Positions 25,420-34,780 of a stretch of 64,000 bases of DNA are shown in pieces. The position numbers were made by a program, and so were the translations under genes. The notes beneath the pieces are model-generated. The model did no database searches, had not been told where the DNA came from, and saw only the letters and a program-made list of their open reading frames with translations. The stretch is taken from positions 1 through 64,000 of the forward strand of contig NZ_JAFMTW010000013.1 of NCBI RefSeq assembly GCF_017329615.1. The letters run 5' to 3'. Source of the DNA: Alicyclobacillus suci. Its GTDB lineage: Bacteria > Bacillota > Bacilli > Alicyclobacillales > Alicyclobacillaceae. The first letter of the stretch is position 1, and each line of letters begins with the position of its first letter.

Positions 25420-26852
25420 CCGCGAACCACCACCGCATCCGCGACGTCTTCGCGCCAGAACGTCTTTTGCATTTGCGCACAGACATCCCAATCATCCTCG
25501 GCTCCGGCCGACTCAAACGCGTGTACTGCCTTATCAGTCCAGAAGTCATCGAGCGAAAACAATGACGTTCCCCACGATGGTCGACTCGTAGACCATACCG
25601 CATCTACCCCATCCTCTAACCACATACGCGCTACATCTAGCCACGAACGCGTCAGATCAAGCGAATACAAGTGGACCTCTTGAGATAGATGCGGAAGGCT
25701 TTGGCCTTCCACACCCGGAGATGCCTCAACAAACCACGGACGAACCGTCGAGTCCGACCACACACACGGTCCGATTCCGTCAGCAAAAACGCCGTATTGC
25801 TCCAAATGTCTCGCAACAGCCAAACTGTCAGCCGCGATGCGCAGGTTCGTCATCTGGCGTACATCCACACCCAAATTTTTCAACTGGGAAAACCAAATCT
25901 TCACGCCCAACGTCGTCGTAAAGTACATGCCTGCGCTACTGGCTGCCAACATGGTACGCAGACGTGTATGAACACCGTCGCCTTGCACGGCCAACATTTC
26001 GGCACTGAGGGCAAACGTTTCAGCCCCCAACGATTCCACCGCCTCCGCCATTCGCATCACTTCATCCGTAGTGCCCGCCGTGACAAAAATCCGCCGCCCA
26101 GCCAGTGGCAAAGACTCAAACCACGACAAGTCACTGCGTTTTGAAACGACGTCCCCGACAACAATGATAGCAGGGGATTCGAACTTCGCCGCCGCCACCT
26201 TCGAGACGATGTCTTCTAGTGATCCGACCAACGTCCGTTGAGCTGCACGCGTCCCCCAGCGAATCAACGCCACCGGGGTCTCTCCAGACAGACCAGCGCC
26301 CCGCAGCCCGTCGACAATTTTGTGCAATTGCCGCACACCCATCAAAATCACGAGCGTACTCGACAATTGCGCATATGCGTGCCAATCCACTTCATCTTCA
26401 GAGGTCATCCGGTGTCCGGCCACAACAGTAAATGAGGGTGATAACTTGCGATACGTCACAGGAATGCCGGCATACGCTGGAACGCCGACCGCAGAGGTGA
26501 TGCCCGGCACAACTTCGAACGGAATCCCCGCCTCCGTCAATGCTGCCGCTTCTTCACCTCCACGGCCAAACACGAACGGGTCGCCGCCCTTTAAACGGGC
26601 GACAATCCGTCCAGCACGCGCCAAAGAAATGAGGAGTTGTTCAATGTCTTGTTGAGACATTGCGTGGTCGCCGGCTTCTTTGCCGACATAGTGCAGTTCT
26701 ACATCAGGCTTTGCATAACCAAGAAGCCGTGGCGACGCGAGCCGGTCATACACAATCGCGTCGACCGTCTCCAAGACGCGCCGCCCTTTCACCGTGAGGA
26801 GCCCAGGCGCGCCAGGGCCAGCTCCGACGAGATATACCAGCCCTCTTGCCAT
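25416..26852 (-). CDS. Uroporphyrinogen-III C-methyltransferase fused to a HemD-like domain
   Basis: A 478-residue two-domain protein. Residues 1-245 are a SUMT/CobA methyltransferase: YLVGAGPGAPGLLTVKG, IVYDRLAS, LKGGDPFVFGRGGEE and GITSAVGVPAYAGIPVTYR are all family motifs; it makes precorrin-2 from uroporphyrinogen III with SAM. Residues about 255-478 look like a uroporphyrinogen-III synthase (RRIFVTAGTTDEVMRMAEAVESLGAE) but diverge strongly after about 330, so HemD activity is doubtful. It lies 22 bases after cysI and overlaps sirB, and supplies siroheme for CysI. SirC, the middle enzyme, is encoded divergently at 29538. Confidence 0.88.
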   Translation of the reverse strand: MARGLVYLVGAGPGAPGLLTVKGRRVLETVDAIVYDRLASPRLLGYAKPDVELHYVGKEAGDHAMSQQDIEQLLISLARAGRIVARLKGGDPFVFGRGGEEAAALTEAGIPFEVVPGITSAVGVPAYAGIPVTYRKLSPSFTVVAGHRMTSEDEVDWHAYAQLSSTLVILMGVRQLHKIVDGLRGAGLSGETPVALIRWGTRAAQRTLVGSLEDIVSKVAAAKFESPAIIVVGDVVSKRSDLSWFESLPLAGRRIFVTAGTTDEVMRMAEAVESLGAETFALSAEMLAVQGDGVHTRLRTMLAASSAGMYFTTTLGVKIWFSQLKNLGVDVRQMTNLRIAADSLAVARHLEQYGVFADGIGPCVWSDSTVRPWFVEASPGVEGQSLPHLSQEVHLYSLDLTRSWLDVARMWLEDGVDAVWSTSRPSWGTSLFSLDDFWTDKAVHAFESAGAEDDWDVCAQMQKTFWREDVADAVVVRG

Positions 26853-26874
26853 GCAGCAGCCTCCTTACAATATC

Positions 26875-28566
26875 TTACGATACAGTCACAAGCCGCGCTT
26901 GTAACTTGTCGAGTCCCACCCGAACACAATAGTCGCCAAAACCTTCGCCGTCCTGGCGTTCATCTCGGTACGCCCGGAGAACAGGATACAGCGTCGAGAC
27001 CAATTCCTCTGCCGGAACCTGCTCTTTGAATAATTGATTCAACCGCGTTCCTGCAATATTGGCGCCAAGAAACACGTCGTACTTGCCAATCGTCCGACCC
27101 ACAAAGCCAATCTCCGCGATGTAGGGACGCGCACAACCATTGGCACAACCGGTCATCCGGATGATAATCGGGTCATCCTGCAGCCCCAAATCCTTGAGTG
27201 CGCGCTCGAAATCGCGAATAATCTGCGGCATGACGCGTTCCGATTCCGCAATCCCAAGCCCACAAGTCGGCATAGAGACACACGCCATGGAGTAGCTCAC
27301 CACAGGGCGATATTCGTCCGCCAAGAGCACGCCAGCTGCGTGCAACTTTGCTTCAATTTCATCCACCTGCTCTGCGGTCAAATCACAGAGAATCATGTTT
27401 TGCTGCGTCGTCAGCCGAACCGTCGGCTGATAAGTTTCCATAATCTCACGTAGCACAGATTTCAGTTTCACCGTCTCTGTGTCCTTGATTCGACCATTCT
27501 CAATGAACAGCCCCAAGTGCATTTTACCGCCGCGCCCCTCAATCCGCCCGAGGTGGTCGTGCGACGACGTCCAGACAATGTCACGCGGTGGTGTCAAATC
27601 ATAGCCTAACCGCGCTTGTGTCTCTTCGCGGAACCAGTCGAGTCCACGTTCTGCGACAAGATATTTCATCCGGGCAAACTTGCGCTCGTAGCGGTTGCCA
27701 TAATCGCGTTGAATCGTGATGATGGCCTTACAAACATCGATGAGCTGTGACGGATTGACAAAGCAGAACGGCTGCGCCAAAAATGGCCGCGTGTTCTTGT
27801 CAGCCGCCGTGCGTCCCATACCGCCACCGATGGCAAGAGTATAACCGACTACATCGTCACCGTCGCGGTGGGCGACAATGGCGATATCATTGGAAAAGAT
27901 GTCCGCACAGTTATCCCCTTCATAGGCAAAGGCAATCTTAAACTTGCGCGGAAGATAGGTCTCACCGTACAACGGTTCTTCAGTCTGACCTTCGGAAAAC
28001 TCGACCTTTTCGCCGTCCAGCCAAATCTCGTGATATGCGTTTGTCTTCGCGGACACAGCATCGACCAAAGCCAACAAATCCGCACGAACTTTATCGTAGA
28101 ATGGACCTTCGTGAGGCGCCGCACAGGAGACGATATTGCGAACCTGGTCCCCACAACCGCCAAGCGTAGTGATAAGTACGTCATTGATGGCTCTTAGCGT
28201 CGCCTTGATATTTTTCTTCAAAATCCCGTGCAACTGGAACGTCTGCCGCGTCGTAATCCGCATGGTCTGATTGCCGTACTGCTCCGACAACTTGTCGAAC
28301 TGGAGGTACTGTTCAGCGCTCAAAATACCACCGGGAATTCGCGCCCGAATCATCATCGAGTAGGCCCGTTCCTTACCTTCTTGCTTCAATTGACGGCGCA
28401 AGTCGCGGTCATCCTGCTGATACATCCCGTGGAACTTGAGCACCTGAACGTTTTCCTCGGAAAAGTGGGTCGAATCTTCCTGGAGCGCCTCCGCAATCGT
28501 ACCGCGGAGAAATCGGCTCTCCTGCTTAATTGTCTCCACCTTAGACAATTTTTTCTCCTTCTCCAA
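26875..28566 (-). CDS. cysI: Assimilatory sulfite reductase hemoprotein CysI
   Basis: A 563-residue siroheme/4Fe-4S enzyme reducing sulfite to sulfide by six electrons. The cluster ligands are intact in the pattern C-x5-C-x38-C-x3-C: Cys429, Cys435 (MACVSMPTCGLG), Cys474 and Cys478 (TGCANGCARP). The N-terminal text YLQFDKLSEQYGNQTMRITTRQTFQLHG is typical of sulfite reductases. TTG 28566 is the listed start (AGGTGA upstream); TTG 28548, 6 bases after GAAGGAG, is equally good. No CysJ flavoprotein is in the window. It lies between cysH and the siroheme genes on the same strand. Confidence 0.92.
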   Translation of the reverse strand: MEKEKKLSKVETIKQESRFLRGTIAEALQEDSTHFSEENVQVLKFHGMYQQDDRDLRRQLKQEGKERAYSMMIRARIPGGILSAEQYLQFDKLSEQYGNQTMRITTRQTFQLHGILKKNIKATLRAINDVLITTLGGCGDQVRNIVSCAAPHEGPFYDKVRADLLALVDAVSAKTNAYHEIWLDGEKVEFSEGQTEEPLYGETYLPRKFKIAFAYEGDNCADIFSNDIAIVAHRDGDDVVGYTLAIGGGMGRTAADKNTRPFLAQPFCFVNPSQLIDVCKAIITIQRDYGNRYERKFARMKYLVAERGLDWFREETQARLGYDLTPPRDIVWTSSHDHLGRIEGRGGKMHLGLFIENGRIKDTETVKLKSVLREIMETYQPTVRLTTQQNMILCDLTAEQVDEIEAKLHAAGVLLADEYRPVVSYSMACVSMPTCGLGIAESERVMPQIIRDFERALKDLGLQDDPIIIRMTGCANGCARPYIAEIGFVGRTIGKYDVFLGANIAGTRLNQLFKEQVPAEELVSTLYPVLRAYRDERQDGEGFGDYCVRVGLDKLQARLVTVS

Positions 28567-28632
28567 TCAACTCACCTCACCGATTCAATCCACTCTCTAT
28601 GTTCGCGCGCCTGCCTGACGCTGGAATCCATC

Positions 28633-29340
28633 TTACTGTTCGCTTGGGTGTAAACCACATTCCGTCTTGTTAAAGCCCGCCCAACGACCACTGCGTGGAT
28701 CTTCACCCGGATTCACCGGACGCGTGCAATGTAAGCAGCCAATACTTGGATAATTTTGGTCATGTAACGGGTTATACGGCACGTCATTCTGTTTGATATA
28801 GCGCCAAACTTGGCCTTCCGTCCAGCGAACCAATGGGTTCACTTTCACGAGCCCAAACTTAGCATCCCACTCGAAGACCTTGGCATTCGCCCGCGTCGGC
28901 GCCTGTTCACGGCGAATTCCCGTAATCCAGCCGTCGTATTCCGTCAATACTTGTGTCAGAGGCTCGACCTTGCGGATTGCGCAGCAAGCATTCGGGTCAC
29001 GCTTCCACAATTCGTCACCATGCTTTTCCGCCTGTTCAGCCAGCGTCAGTTTGGGCAACACCTGACGAAGATTCGGGATTCCGTACTTAGCAATCGCCCT
29101 ATCCCGCAAATCATACGTTTCCTGAAATAAAACGTTGGTGTCTAAGTAGAATACGTTCGCCTCAGGGTTAATTTTCATAAGCATGTCGAGCAGAACCATG
29201 TCTTCGGCCCCAAAACTACAAGCAAATGTAATATTAGAAACGCGACGCAATGCTTCCGTAATAATCTCTTCTGGCGTTGCATTTTCGAACTCTTCGGCAA
29301 GTTGCTCAATCCACTCGTGTTCCGTTACCGCCGTCGCCAT
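28633..29340 (-). CDS. cysH: Adenylyl-sulfate (APS/PAPS) reductase CysH
   Basis: A 235-residue thioredoxin-dependent reductase turning APS or PAPS into sulfite. It has the ATP-sulfurylase-like fold motif TFACSFGAEDMVLLD, the iron-sulfur cysteines typical of APS reductases (Cys119-Cys120 and Cys202-x2-Cys205) and the catalytic Cys228 in TECGLH. The paired cysteines argue for APS as substrate, though Bacillus CysH with the same motifs also takes PAPS. It is the first gene of the leftward sulfur run, divergent from sirC across about 200 bases that must hold both promoters. Confidence 0.93.
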   Translation of the reverse strand: MATAVTEHEWIEQLAEEFENATPEEIITEALRRVSNITFACSFGAEDMVLLDMLMKINPEANVFYLDTNVLFQETYDLRDRAIAKYGIPNLRQVLPKLTLAEQAEKHGDELWKRDPNACCAIRKVEPLTQVLTEYDGWITGIRREQAPTRANAKVFEWDAKFGLVKVNPLVRWTEGQVWRYIKQNDVPYNPLHDQNYPSIGCLHCTRPVNPGEDPRSGRWAGFNKTECGLHPSEQ

Positions 29341-29537
29341 GAAAGTTCACCTCATAATCCGATAGATATGTTCGGAATTAATCTTCTCTCGACTATAATA
29401 CGAGGCCCTGAAAAAGTCAAATAACTCTAAGCGGTTTACTGTGATTTTACTCCGCGCGACCCCCTGCATTATCATAGACACACATTGGCACTCATTCGTT
29501 CAAACCGACAAACTGAGCGTAATAAAAGAGGGATACC

Positions 29538-30050
29538 ATGCACTACGCGGCTTTTTTAAACCTTCGGAATAAGGCGTGCGTCGTCGTCGGCGGCGGTACC
29601 ATCGCCACACGCAAGGTCCAAAAGCTACTGCAAGCAAAGGCGGACGTGACGGTCATCAGTCCTGACGTCCACCCAAATCTTGAGGGCTTAATTGCAAACG
29701 GGCGCGTTCGCCATCTCGCACGCGCGTATCAACCCACGGACCTCGCGCACGCGACACTCGCATTTGCAGCGACAGACAATCGCGCCGTCAACGCTTCCGT
29801 TGCGCGTGACGCTGCGGCGTCCGGCATCTGGTGTAACGTCGCCGACGATAGAGAGGCTTGCGACTTCATGGTTCCAGCAGTACATCAGCACGGCAAGGTG
29901 CAAATTGCGATTTCGACATCCGGCCATTCCCCTGCACTCGCCAAACGCCTACGCGAAGCGCTCGAGGAAGATCTCGCCGATGGCGGTCGCCGGTTTTATG
30001 ACCTACTCACGAGTTGCCAAATCGACGACCCGCAGCAGGCGGGCGATTAG
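29538..30050 (+). CDS. sirC: Precorrin-2 dehydrogenase SirC-like
   Basis: A 170-residue NAD-dependent enzyme oxidising precorrin-2 to sirohydrochlorin, the step between SUMT and SirB. Marks are ACVVVGGGTIATRKVQKLL (Rossmann site, 13-31), TLAFAATDNRAVNASVA, NVADDREACDFMVPAV and ISTSGHSPALAKRLREALE. It is shorter than the CysG N-terminal domain, like Bacillus SirC/YlnF. It is divergent from cysH-cysI-SUMT-sirB yet completes the same pathway. Its last 4 bases overlap the convergent exonuclease gene. Confidence 0.9.
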   Translation: MHYAAFLNLRNKACVVVGGGTIATRKVQKLLQAKADVTVISPDVHPNLEGLIANGRVRHLARAYQPTDLAHATLAFAATDNRAVNASVARDAAASGIWCNVADDREACDFMVPAVHQHGKVQIAISTSGHSPALAKRLREALEEDLADGGRRFYDLLTSCQIDDPQQAGD

Positions 30051-31114
30051 CCTGCAAGTTCCTCCCCATCGGGCTTGACCGTCGGCAGTTTCTTCAGCAA
30101 ACTGCTGAACTCCAACTCGACAAACTTCTCGCGGGCCTGTGCGTAATCAATGCGCACTTCTAGGCTCGCGGCATCGACAGTTGCCAAAGCTTCGATATCG
30201 GTCCGAATCGTCGCCAGCGCCTTGCTCAAAACCGCTGCGCGCTTGCCAACGAGCTCCGTGTCCGACTCCTTGGTCAAGTAGACAAGCGGAGACCTGGCAA
30301 TACCCAGTTCCTTAAACAGCCGTTTGACCTCAGACTCGTGCTCCGGACACATATCCTCAATATAATCATACAAGTCCTCAATTTTCCCAAACTCGCGCAA
30401 CAGCGGCACAGCCGCTTTCTCCCCAACGCCTTTGACGCCTGGAATGTTGTCGCTGCTATCGCCCTCCAGCGCCTTTTTGTCGACCATCTGCCAAGGTTTG
30501 AGGCCATACTCCTCCTCAAAGGTCACGGTCGTGTACTCGAACGTGCCGTCCGGCACAGCCAGTTCCTTGACGTTAAGTCCGCGGCTCTTATACAGCGCCT
30601 CTGCCTTTGAGGTGAGCAGCCAAACGCGCGTCCCTTCTGAAATAAGTTGCAGCGCATCCTGATCTTTGGTGTAAATGTAGACAGGCATGTCCTTTTCAAA
30701 TTTACGCGCTAACGTCCCGATGATGTCATCCGCCTCGTAATCGTCAAACCAGAATTGGGCGATATTCATCGCCGAGAGCAACGATTGCATCGTGCCATAC
30801 TGCTGGCCAAGAATCGGCAACGCATCCTCCCGGTGACCTTTATAATCTGGATACAATTCGCGCCGAAACGTATTGCGTGACACATCCCAAGCCACGGCCA
30901 AATGGGTTGGCTTCTGACGCTCCACCAAGTTCAACAAAATCCGCGTCATTGGGTATACCGCATTGGTATAAATCCCACTCTCTGTACACAACGCCTTCTT
31001 CCGCAGATACGCTTCCCGTTCTTCCTGCGATTTGAGCTGATAATAATCCCTTGGCACGTTACCAAAAAACGAGGTCGTCAAAAGTGACGACCCATCAATT
31101 AAAACAAGCTTCAT
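30047..31114 (-). CDS. 5'-3' exonuclease, PolA N-terminal-like (YpcP family)
   Basis: A 355-residue FEN-type nuclease like the 5' nuclease domain of DNA polymerase I, probably removing flaps or RNA primers. Acidic metal ligands are in VLIDGSSLL, WFDDYEADDIIGTLA, YTKDQDALQLI and ALEGDSSDNIPGVKGVGEKAA; this last is the helix-3-turn-helix DNA site. The C-terminus (LSKALATIRTDI, FVELEFSSLL) continues like PolA just past the nuclease domain, but no polymerase follows. ATG 31114 follows GAGGTGGG; the frame upstream of it is not typical. It converges on sirC with a 4-base overlap. Confidence 0.88.
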   Translation of the reverse strand: MKLVLIDGSSLLTTSFFGNVPRDYYQLKSQEEREAYLRKKALCTESGIYTNAVYPMTRILLNLVERQKPTHLAVAWDVSRNTFRRELYPDYKGHREDALPILGQQYGTMQSLLSAMNIAQFWFDDYEADDIIGTLARKFEKDMPVYIYTKDQDALQLISEGTRVWLLTSKAEALYKSRGLNVKELAVPDGTFEYTTVTFEEEYGLKPWQMVDKKALEGDSSDNIPGVKGVGEKAAVPLLREFGKIEDLYDYIEDMCPEHESEVKRLFKELGIARSPLVYLTKESDTELVGKRAAVLSKALATIRTDIEALATVDAASLEVRIDYAQAREKFVELEFSSLLKKLPTVKPDGEELAG

Positions 31115-31218
31115 GTAGCCCACCTCGTGTCCAATCATGCTGTCCCTCATTGTAACACGAAGGGCATACAAGCCGATCTTTAACACAAATAGGATCCCTT
31201 TGGGGCGGGACCCCATTC

Positions 31219-31638
31219 TCATTGTCCGTCGCCGTCCTCGCGATGGATGACACCGCGCAACGCCTTGCGATACTCGTCGTCGCTGAGCGCTTGTTTCTGT
31301 TGTGCCTCCGTCTCCTTTGACGGCTCGTCCGCGCCATCTGCACCCTGCGCCTGTAACTGCAGGCGCAGGGCCTCCCGATACGCCAAATCTCCCTGGCCGC
31401 GTGAAGCTCCAGAAGGCGTATCGTCATCCTCAGTACCGAAAGAGGCCCTCGTTTCCCCCGCCAGTGCCGTCGTCTCTGCATCGACGACTGCGTGCTCGGC
31501 GGCGTACTCACTCGTATCGACCGCCTCTATGTCACCCGCTTCATCCGTTCGCTCACGCCGGATGGCCCGCATACTGGTGCCAATGAAGATAACGCCGAGT
31601 ATGATGACAACCGCCGCAAAGATGAGAAAATACTTCAC
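31219..31638 (-). CDS. Small membrane-anchored protein with YRxAL repeats
   Basis: A 139-residue protein with one N-terminal membrane helix (about 3-22), a basic stop (MRAIRRER) and an acidic, probably disordered cytoplasmic region. Two copies of a short motif stand out: DLAYREALR (84-92) and DDEYRKALR (120-128). The same motif occurs three times in the tail of the MFS pump at 6369-8303. The start is GTG 31638 after GGGGGG. It lies 44 bases after a wrbA-like gene, downstream of hlyD and an MFS pump, so it is probably the fourth gene of that operon. I do not recognise a family. It may dock partner proteins to the membrane near the pump. Confidence 0.7.
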   Translation of the reverse strand: MKYFLIFAAVVIILGVIFIGTSMRAIRRERTDEAGDIEAVDTSEYAAEHAVVDAETTALAGETRASFGTEDDDTPSGASRGQGDLAYREALRLQLQAQGADGADEPSKETEAQQKQALSDDEYRKALRGVIHREDGDGQ

Positions 31639-31682
31639 CAGTTTCCCCCCGCTCCCTCCATCTCATGGGTCCAAACACGGAC

Positions 31683-32222
31683 TCACGATACAAATTTGCG
31701 CGTGATATCCGCAACGCGTCGCCCCAAAACGCGACCTAGAGCCAAATCAGAATCCGTTGGCATATTCATCGGCGCATCCTCCGACACCTCAACAGGGCAG
31801 GTGACACCGACACCGTAATACGACCCGTAGAGTACATTTTCCGGAACGTTACCAGGAAGGCCGACAATCACCATGCCGTTGTGCAGCATCGGTGTAATCA
31901 GGTTCCACAACGTCATCTCGATACCGCCGTGAACTGTCGCCGTAGTGCAAAATGCTGCACCCACTTTGCCAACGAGCTGGCCGCGCGCCCACAACGGTCC
32001 AAGTTTGTCGATCCACGCCTTCAATCCGGAACTAATCGTGCCAAAATGGCCCGGACAGCCCCAAATAATTGCATCCATATCCGCTAGATCTCGAGGATCA
32101 GCCTCCGACACATGATGCAGGTGAACATTTGCGTCGGCAGCGGATTTCGCACCCTCCGCGATGGCGTTGGCCAAAGCCTCGGTGTGGCCTGCTTCACTGT
32201 CATATACCACGTAAATCTCCAT
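31683..32222 (-). CDS. WrbA-like flavodoxin-fold NAD(P)H:quinone oxidoreductase, second copy
   Basis: A 179-residue FMN reductase closely similar to the one at 8321-8908: [59 protein letters not shown] and [12 protein letters not shown] align nearly residue for residue. ATG 32222 has GGAGGGGG upstream; the frame from 32240 would include that site. It lies 32 bases after an MFS pump gene in an hlyD - MFS - wrbA run. The shared arrangement in two places suggests that quinone reduction and export are linked. Substrate inferred. Confidence 0.85.
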   Translation of the reverse strand: MEIYVVYDSEAGHTEALANAIAEGAKSAADANVHLHHVSEADPRDLADMDAIIWGCPGHFGTISSGLKAWIDKLGPLWARGQLVGKVGAAFCTTATVHGGIEMTLWNLITPMLHNGMVIVGLPGNVPENVLYGSYYGVGVTCPVEVSEDAPMNMPTDSDLALGRVLGRRVADITRKFVS

Positions 32223-32254
32223 CGCCAGTACCCCCTCCACGTCTAATGCTGCAA

Positions 32255-33883
32255 TTACCGCTCACTTGTCTCTACCACAGCCGGGGCCGGCAGGGCACGT
32301 TGTGGTTCGCGCTTTGCATTCGCAGGTTGCAGTTTTTTATTTCGCCGCAGGAATAGCGACAAGACAAGCGCCAATAAAGCGAGTGCGGCAGCAACCAGAT
32401 ACGCGTCGTCCACCCCCTGAACCCCAGCCAGTTTTTGCGTTTGGCCATACAGGACATACGTCGCGTACGCCTGTGCAGTCTGTATTGATCCGCCGAGTTC
32501 CCCAGCGAACCCCTGTACCAGGGTGTGCATCGAATTGGCCAACTGCGGATTCGTCGCAGTGACCGTATTGATATACTGGTTGTAGTGCGTGTTTGTCCTA
32601 TCTGTCATAACGGTCGTCAACAGGGACGTTCCCAGACTACCAGCCACCATGCGGACCGTATTCGCCGCCGCCGTCCCATGTGCCGTCACCTGCCGCGGCA
32701 GATAGTTCAAACCACTGGTCATGATAGTCATAGCGATAAAGCCCATGCCAAACATCCGGAATGTGTACACCCACTCAATGTGCCGAAACGGCGTCGTGGA
32801 GGTAAGATGCCCCAATTCCCAGGTCGTAATTACCGTAATCAGAAGCCCGACAATGGCCAGCGGCCGAATCCCGATTTTATCGAGCAACGCCCCGGAAATC
32901 GGTGACATGATGCCCATCAAAATCGCACCCGGCAACATCAAGAGACCGGAATCGAGTGAACTGTACCCACGAAGATTTTGCATGTACAAGGGCGTCAGCA
33001 GCGTCCCCCCAAACATCGCCATGTTGACGACGCAACTCACCCCCGCCGCCAGTGAAAATCCCCCGACTTTGAACACGCGAAGGTTGAGCAATGGCGTTCG
33101 TGCGGTCAATTCCCGAATAATGAACAGGATGATGAACACCCCGCCGATAATCAGGCTGACAATCACAATCGCGCTACCCCATCCATTGCTCCCTGCTTCA
33201 CTAAACCCGTACAACAAAGCGCCAAGACCAATGGTCGAACTGAGGAAACTCAGCACAGCAAACTTCGGAAATGTGCGCTGCGTCACGTTTTTTAGAAAGA
33301 TGGCCGCTATCACAATGTCGATAATGGCGACTGGAATTACGATATAAAACAACACGCGCCACGAATAGTTCTGGATAATCCATCCTGATAGCGTAGGCCC
33401 TACGGCGGGTGCAAAGAACATCGCAATCCCGATGGTTCCCATCGCCCGCCCCCGCGTCTCGGGAGGATAAAGTGTCATGATGACCGTCATCATCAACGGC
33501 ATCATGACACCAGCGCCAGCAGCCTGAATTACGCGTCCAATCATCATGACCATAAAGTCAGGTGCAGCCGCGCAAAAAACAGAACCGATGCCAAAAAGCG
33601 ACATTGCGCCAAGAAACAGTTGCCTCGTCGTAAAGGTTCCCATCAGAAACGCCGTCAGGGGGATGATGATGCCGTTTGCCAACATATACCCTGTGCTTAG
33701 CCATTGAACGGTATTCGCGGAGACATTGAAATCGTTCATCAGTTTCGGAATCGCGACGTTCAATAACGTTTGGTTGAGAATCGCAGCAAATGCTCCAATC
33801 ACCAAGGATATTAAGATGGGCGCTTTATGGATGTTCGCCGGATCAAAACCGTTCGGCCCAGATGGCGTGGCTGTCTGATTCAT
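32255..33883 (-). CDS. MFS efflux pump, DHA2 (EmrB/QacA) family
   Basis: A 542-residue, 14-helix exporter that should pair with the HlyD-like protein encoded just before it. The D1 region reads [11 protein letters not shown], with Asn where most DHA2 pumps have Asp, as seen in some EmrB homologs. The C motif region [20 protein letters not shown] is clear. The C-terminus is short and basic, unlike the repeat-bearing tail of the pump at 6369; here the repeats sit on a separate protein. The ORF starts 12 bases after the hlyD stop. Substrate unknown; aromatic acids or quinones fit the context. Confidence 0.9.
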   Translation of the reverse strand: MNQTATPSGPNGFDPANIHKAPILISLVIGAFAAILNQTLLNVAIPKLMNDFNVSANTVQWLSTGYMLANGIIIPLTAFLMGTFTTRQLFLGAMSLFGIGSVFCAAAPDFMVMMIGRVIQAAGAGVMMPLMMTVIMTLYPPETRGRAMGTIGIAMFFAPAVGPTLSGWIIQNYSWRVLFYIVIPVAIIDIVIAAIFLKNVTQRTFPKFAVLSFLSSTIGLGALLYGFSEAGSNGWGSAIVIVSLIIGGVFIILFIIRELTARTPLLNLRVFKVGGFSLAAGVSCVVNMAMFGGTLLTPLYMQNLRGYSSLDSGLLMLPGAILMGIMSPISGALLDKIGIRPLAIVGLLITVITTWELGHLTSTTPFRHIEWVYTFRMFGMGFIAMTIMTSGLNYLPRQVTAHGTAAANTVRMVAGSLGTSLLTTVMTDRTNTHYNQYINTVTATNPQLANSMHTLVQGFAGELGGSIQTAQAYATYVLYGQTQKLAGVQGVDDAYLVAAALALLALVLSLFLRRNKKLQPANAKREPQRALPAPAVVETSER

Positions 33884-33895
33884 CTCGCCGCCCCC

Positions 33896-34537
33896 TTACT
33901 TGTGGATGCGAACACTTGCGTTCATGCCGGGCGCTAGACGGCCTGTACCCGATTGAATTTGGATTTGCACGGGGATGACTTGTGTGACCTTCGTATAGTT
34001 CGCATCGGAACTCCCGGTTGGCAACAACGAAAACGTCGAAGCGGTCGCTAGGCCCACTTGTTTGACCACACCGGTGTACGTCGTCCCAGGATAAGCGTCA
34101 ACGTATACGTCCACCGTCTGCCCGACCTTGACGTCGTTGATTTGGGTTTCCTTGATATTGGCGGTGATCCACAAGTTGTTTAAATCGTAAGCGTATGCCA
34201 AGGGTGTGCCGGCGGATACAAATTCGTTGTTCACGGCCATATTTTGGACGATAGTCGAGTTTTGTGGATCCGTTATCGCCATCGTCCCACGCGCCCCCGG
34301 TACCACTAACGTACCAACGGTGTCACCTGCGTTAAACTGCGTGCCAACCGTCCCGTTCCAACTGGTCAATTTTCCGCTTGCCGGAGCCGCAATGACGATT
34401 TGCTGCCCGGTGACTTGTGCGTCGTCGGTCTTCAAATATGAGGTGGACTGATTGTAGTAGTAATAACCCACGAAGCCCGCGATAAGAACGACTACAATCA
34501 CGACAATCTGCACGATTAGCATGCGTCTAGCGTTCAT
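33896..34537 (-). CDS. HlyD/EmrA-family membrane fusion protein, short form
   Basis: A 213-residue adaptor with one N-terminal membrane helix (about 7-27), then a lipoyl half-motif (YLKTDDAQVTGQQIVIAAPASGKL), the DLNNLWITANIKETQINDVKVGQ stretch diagnostic of EmrA, and the beta-barrel end IPVQIQIQSG...LAPGMNASVRI. The long coiled-coil hairpin of Gram-negative EmrA is missing, as expected for a cell with no outer membrane. ATG 34537 (MNARRMLIV) is chosen over 34579. It heads the hlyD - MFS - wrbA run, with a likely promoter at 34658-34686. Confidence 0.85.
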   Translation of the reverse strand: MNARRMLIVQIVVIVVVLIAGFVGYYYYNQSTSYLKTDDAQVTGQQIVIAAPASGKLTSWNGTVGTQFNAGDTVGTLVVPGARGTMAITDPQNSTIVQNMAVNNEFVSAGTPLAYAYDLNNLWITANIKETQINDVKVGQTVDVYVDAYPGTTYTGVVKQVGLATASTFSLLPTGSSDANYTKVTQVIPVQIQIQSGTGRLAPGMNASVRIHK

Positions 34538-34657
34538 AACGTCCCAAATCCCCCTAAAGTGAAATCTCAGTCGGCGCAACTGCTCCCCGTATCATGCCCA
34601 TTCATCCTTCAAATTAGGTACAAGGCGCCACGCCCGATATGTTCTTCACCGTCAGGA

Positions 34658-34686
34658 ATTTTATTCGAGCGATATTTTATTGACTA
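34658..34686 (-). promoter_or_regulatory. Candidate sigma-A promoter of the hlyD operon
   Basis: On the minus strand TAGTCA (34686-34681), a 17-base spacer, then TAAAAT (34663-34658), about 120 bases before the start. The -35 is weak (4 of 6). Confidence 0.4.
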
Positions 34687-34780
34687 AATTTCATGGGAAT
34701 CATCTTTAGGGGAATATGAAATTCAGGTTCAGAGGGGACTTCGTCTGGGACACCGAGGCGATGTCCCTAATGTAACCAGC

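Noticed and set aside
29341-29537. Possible SAM riboswitch or T-box before the sulfur genes
   Set aside because: Only about 200 bases shared by two divergent genes; I could find neither the SAM-box core helices nor a T-box sequence.
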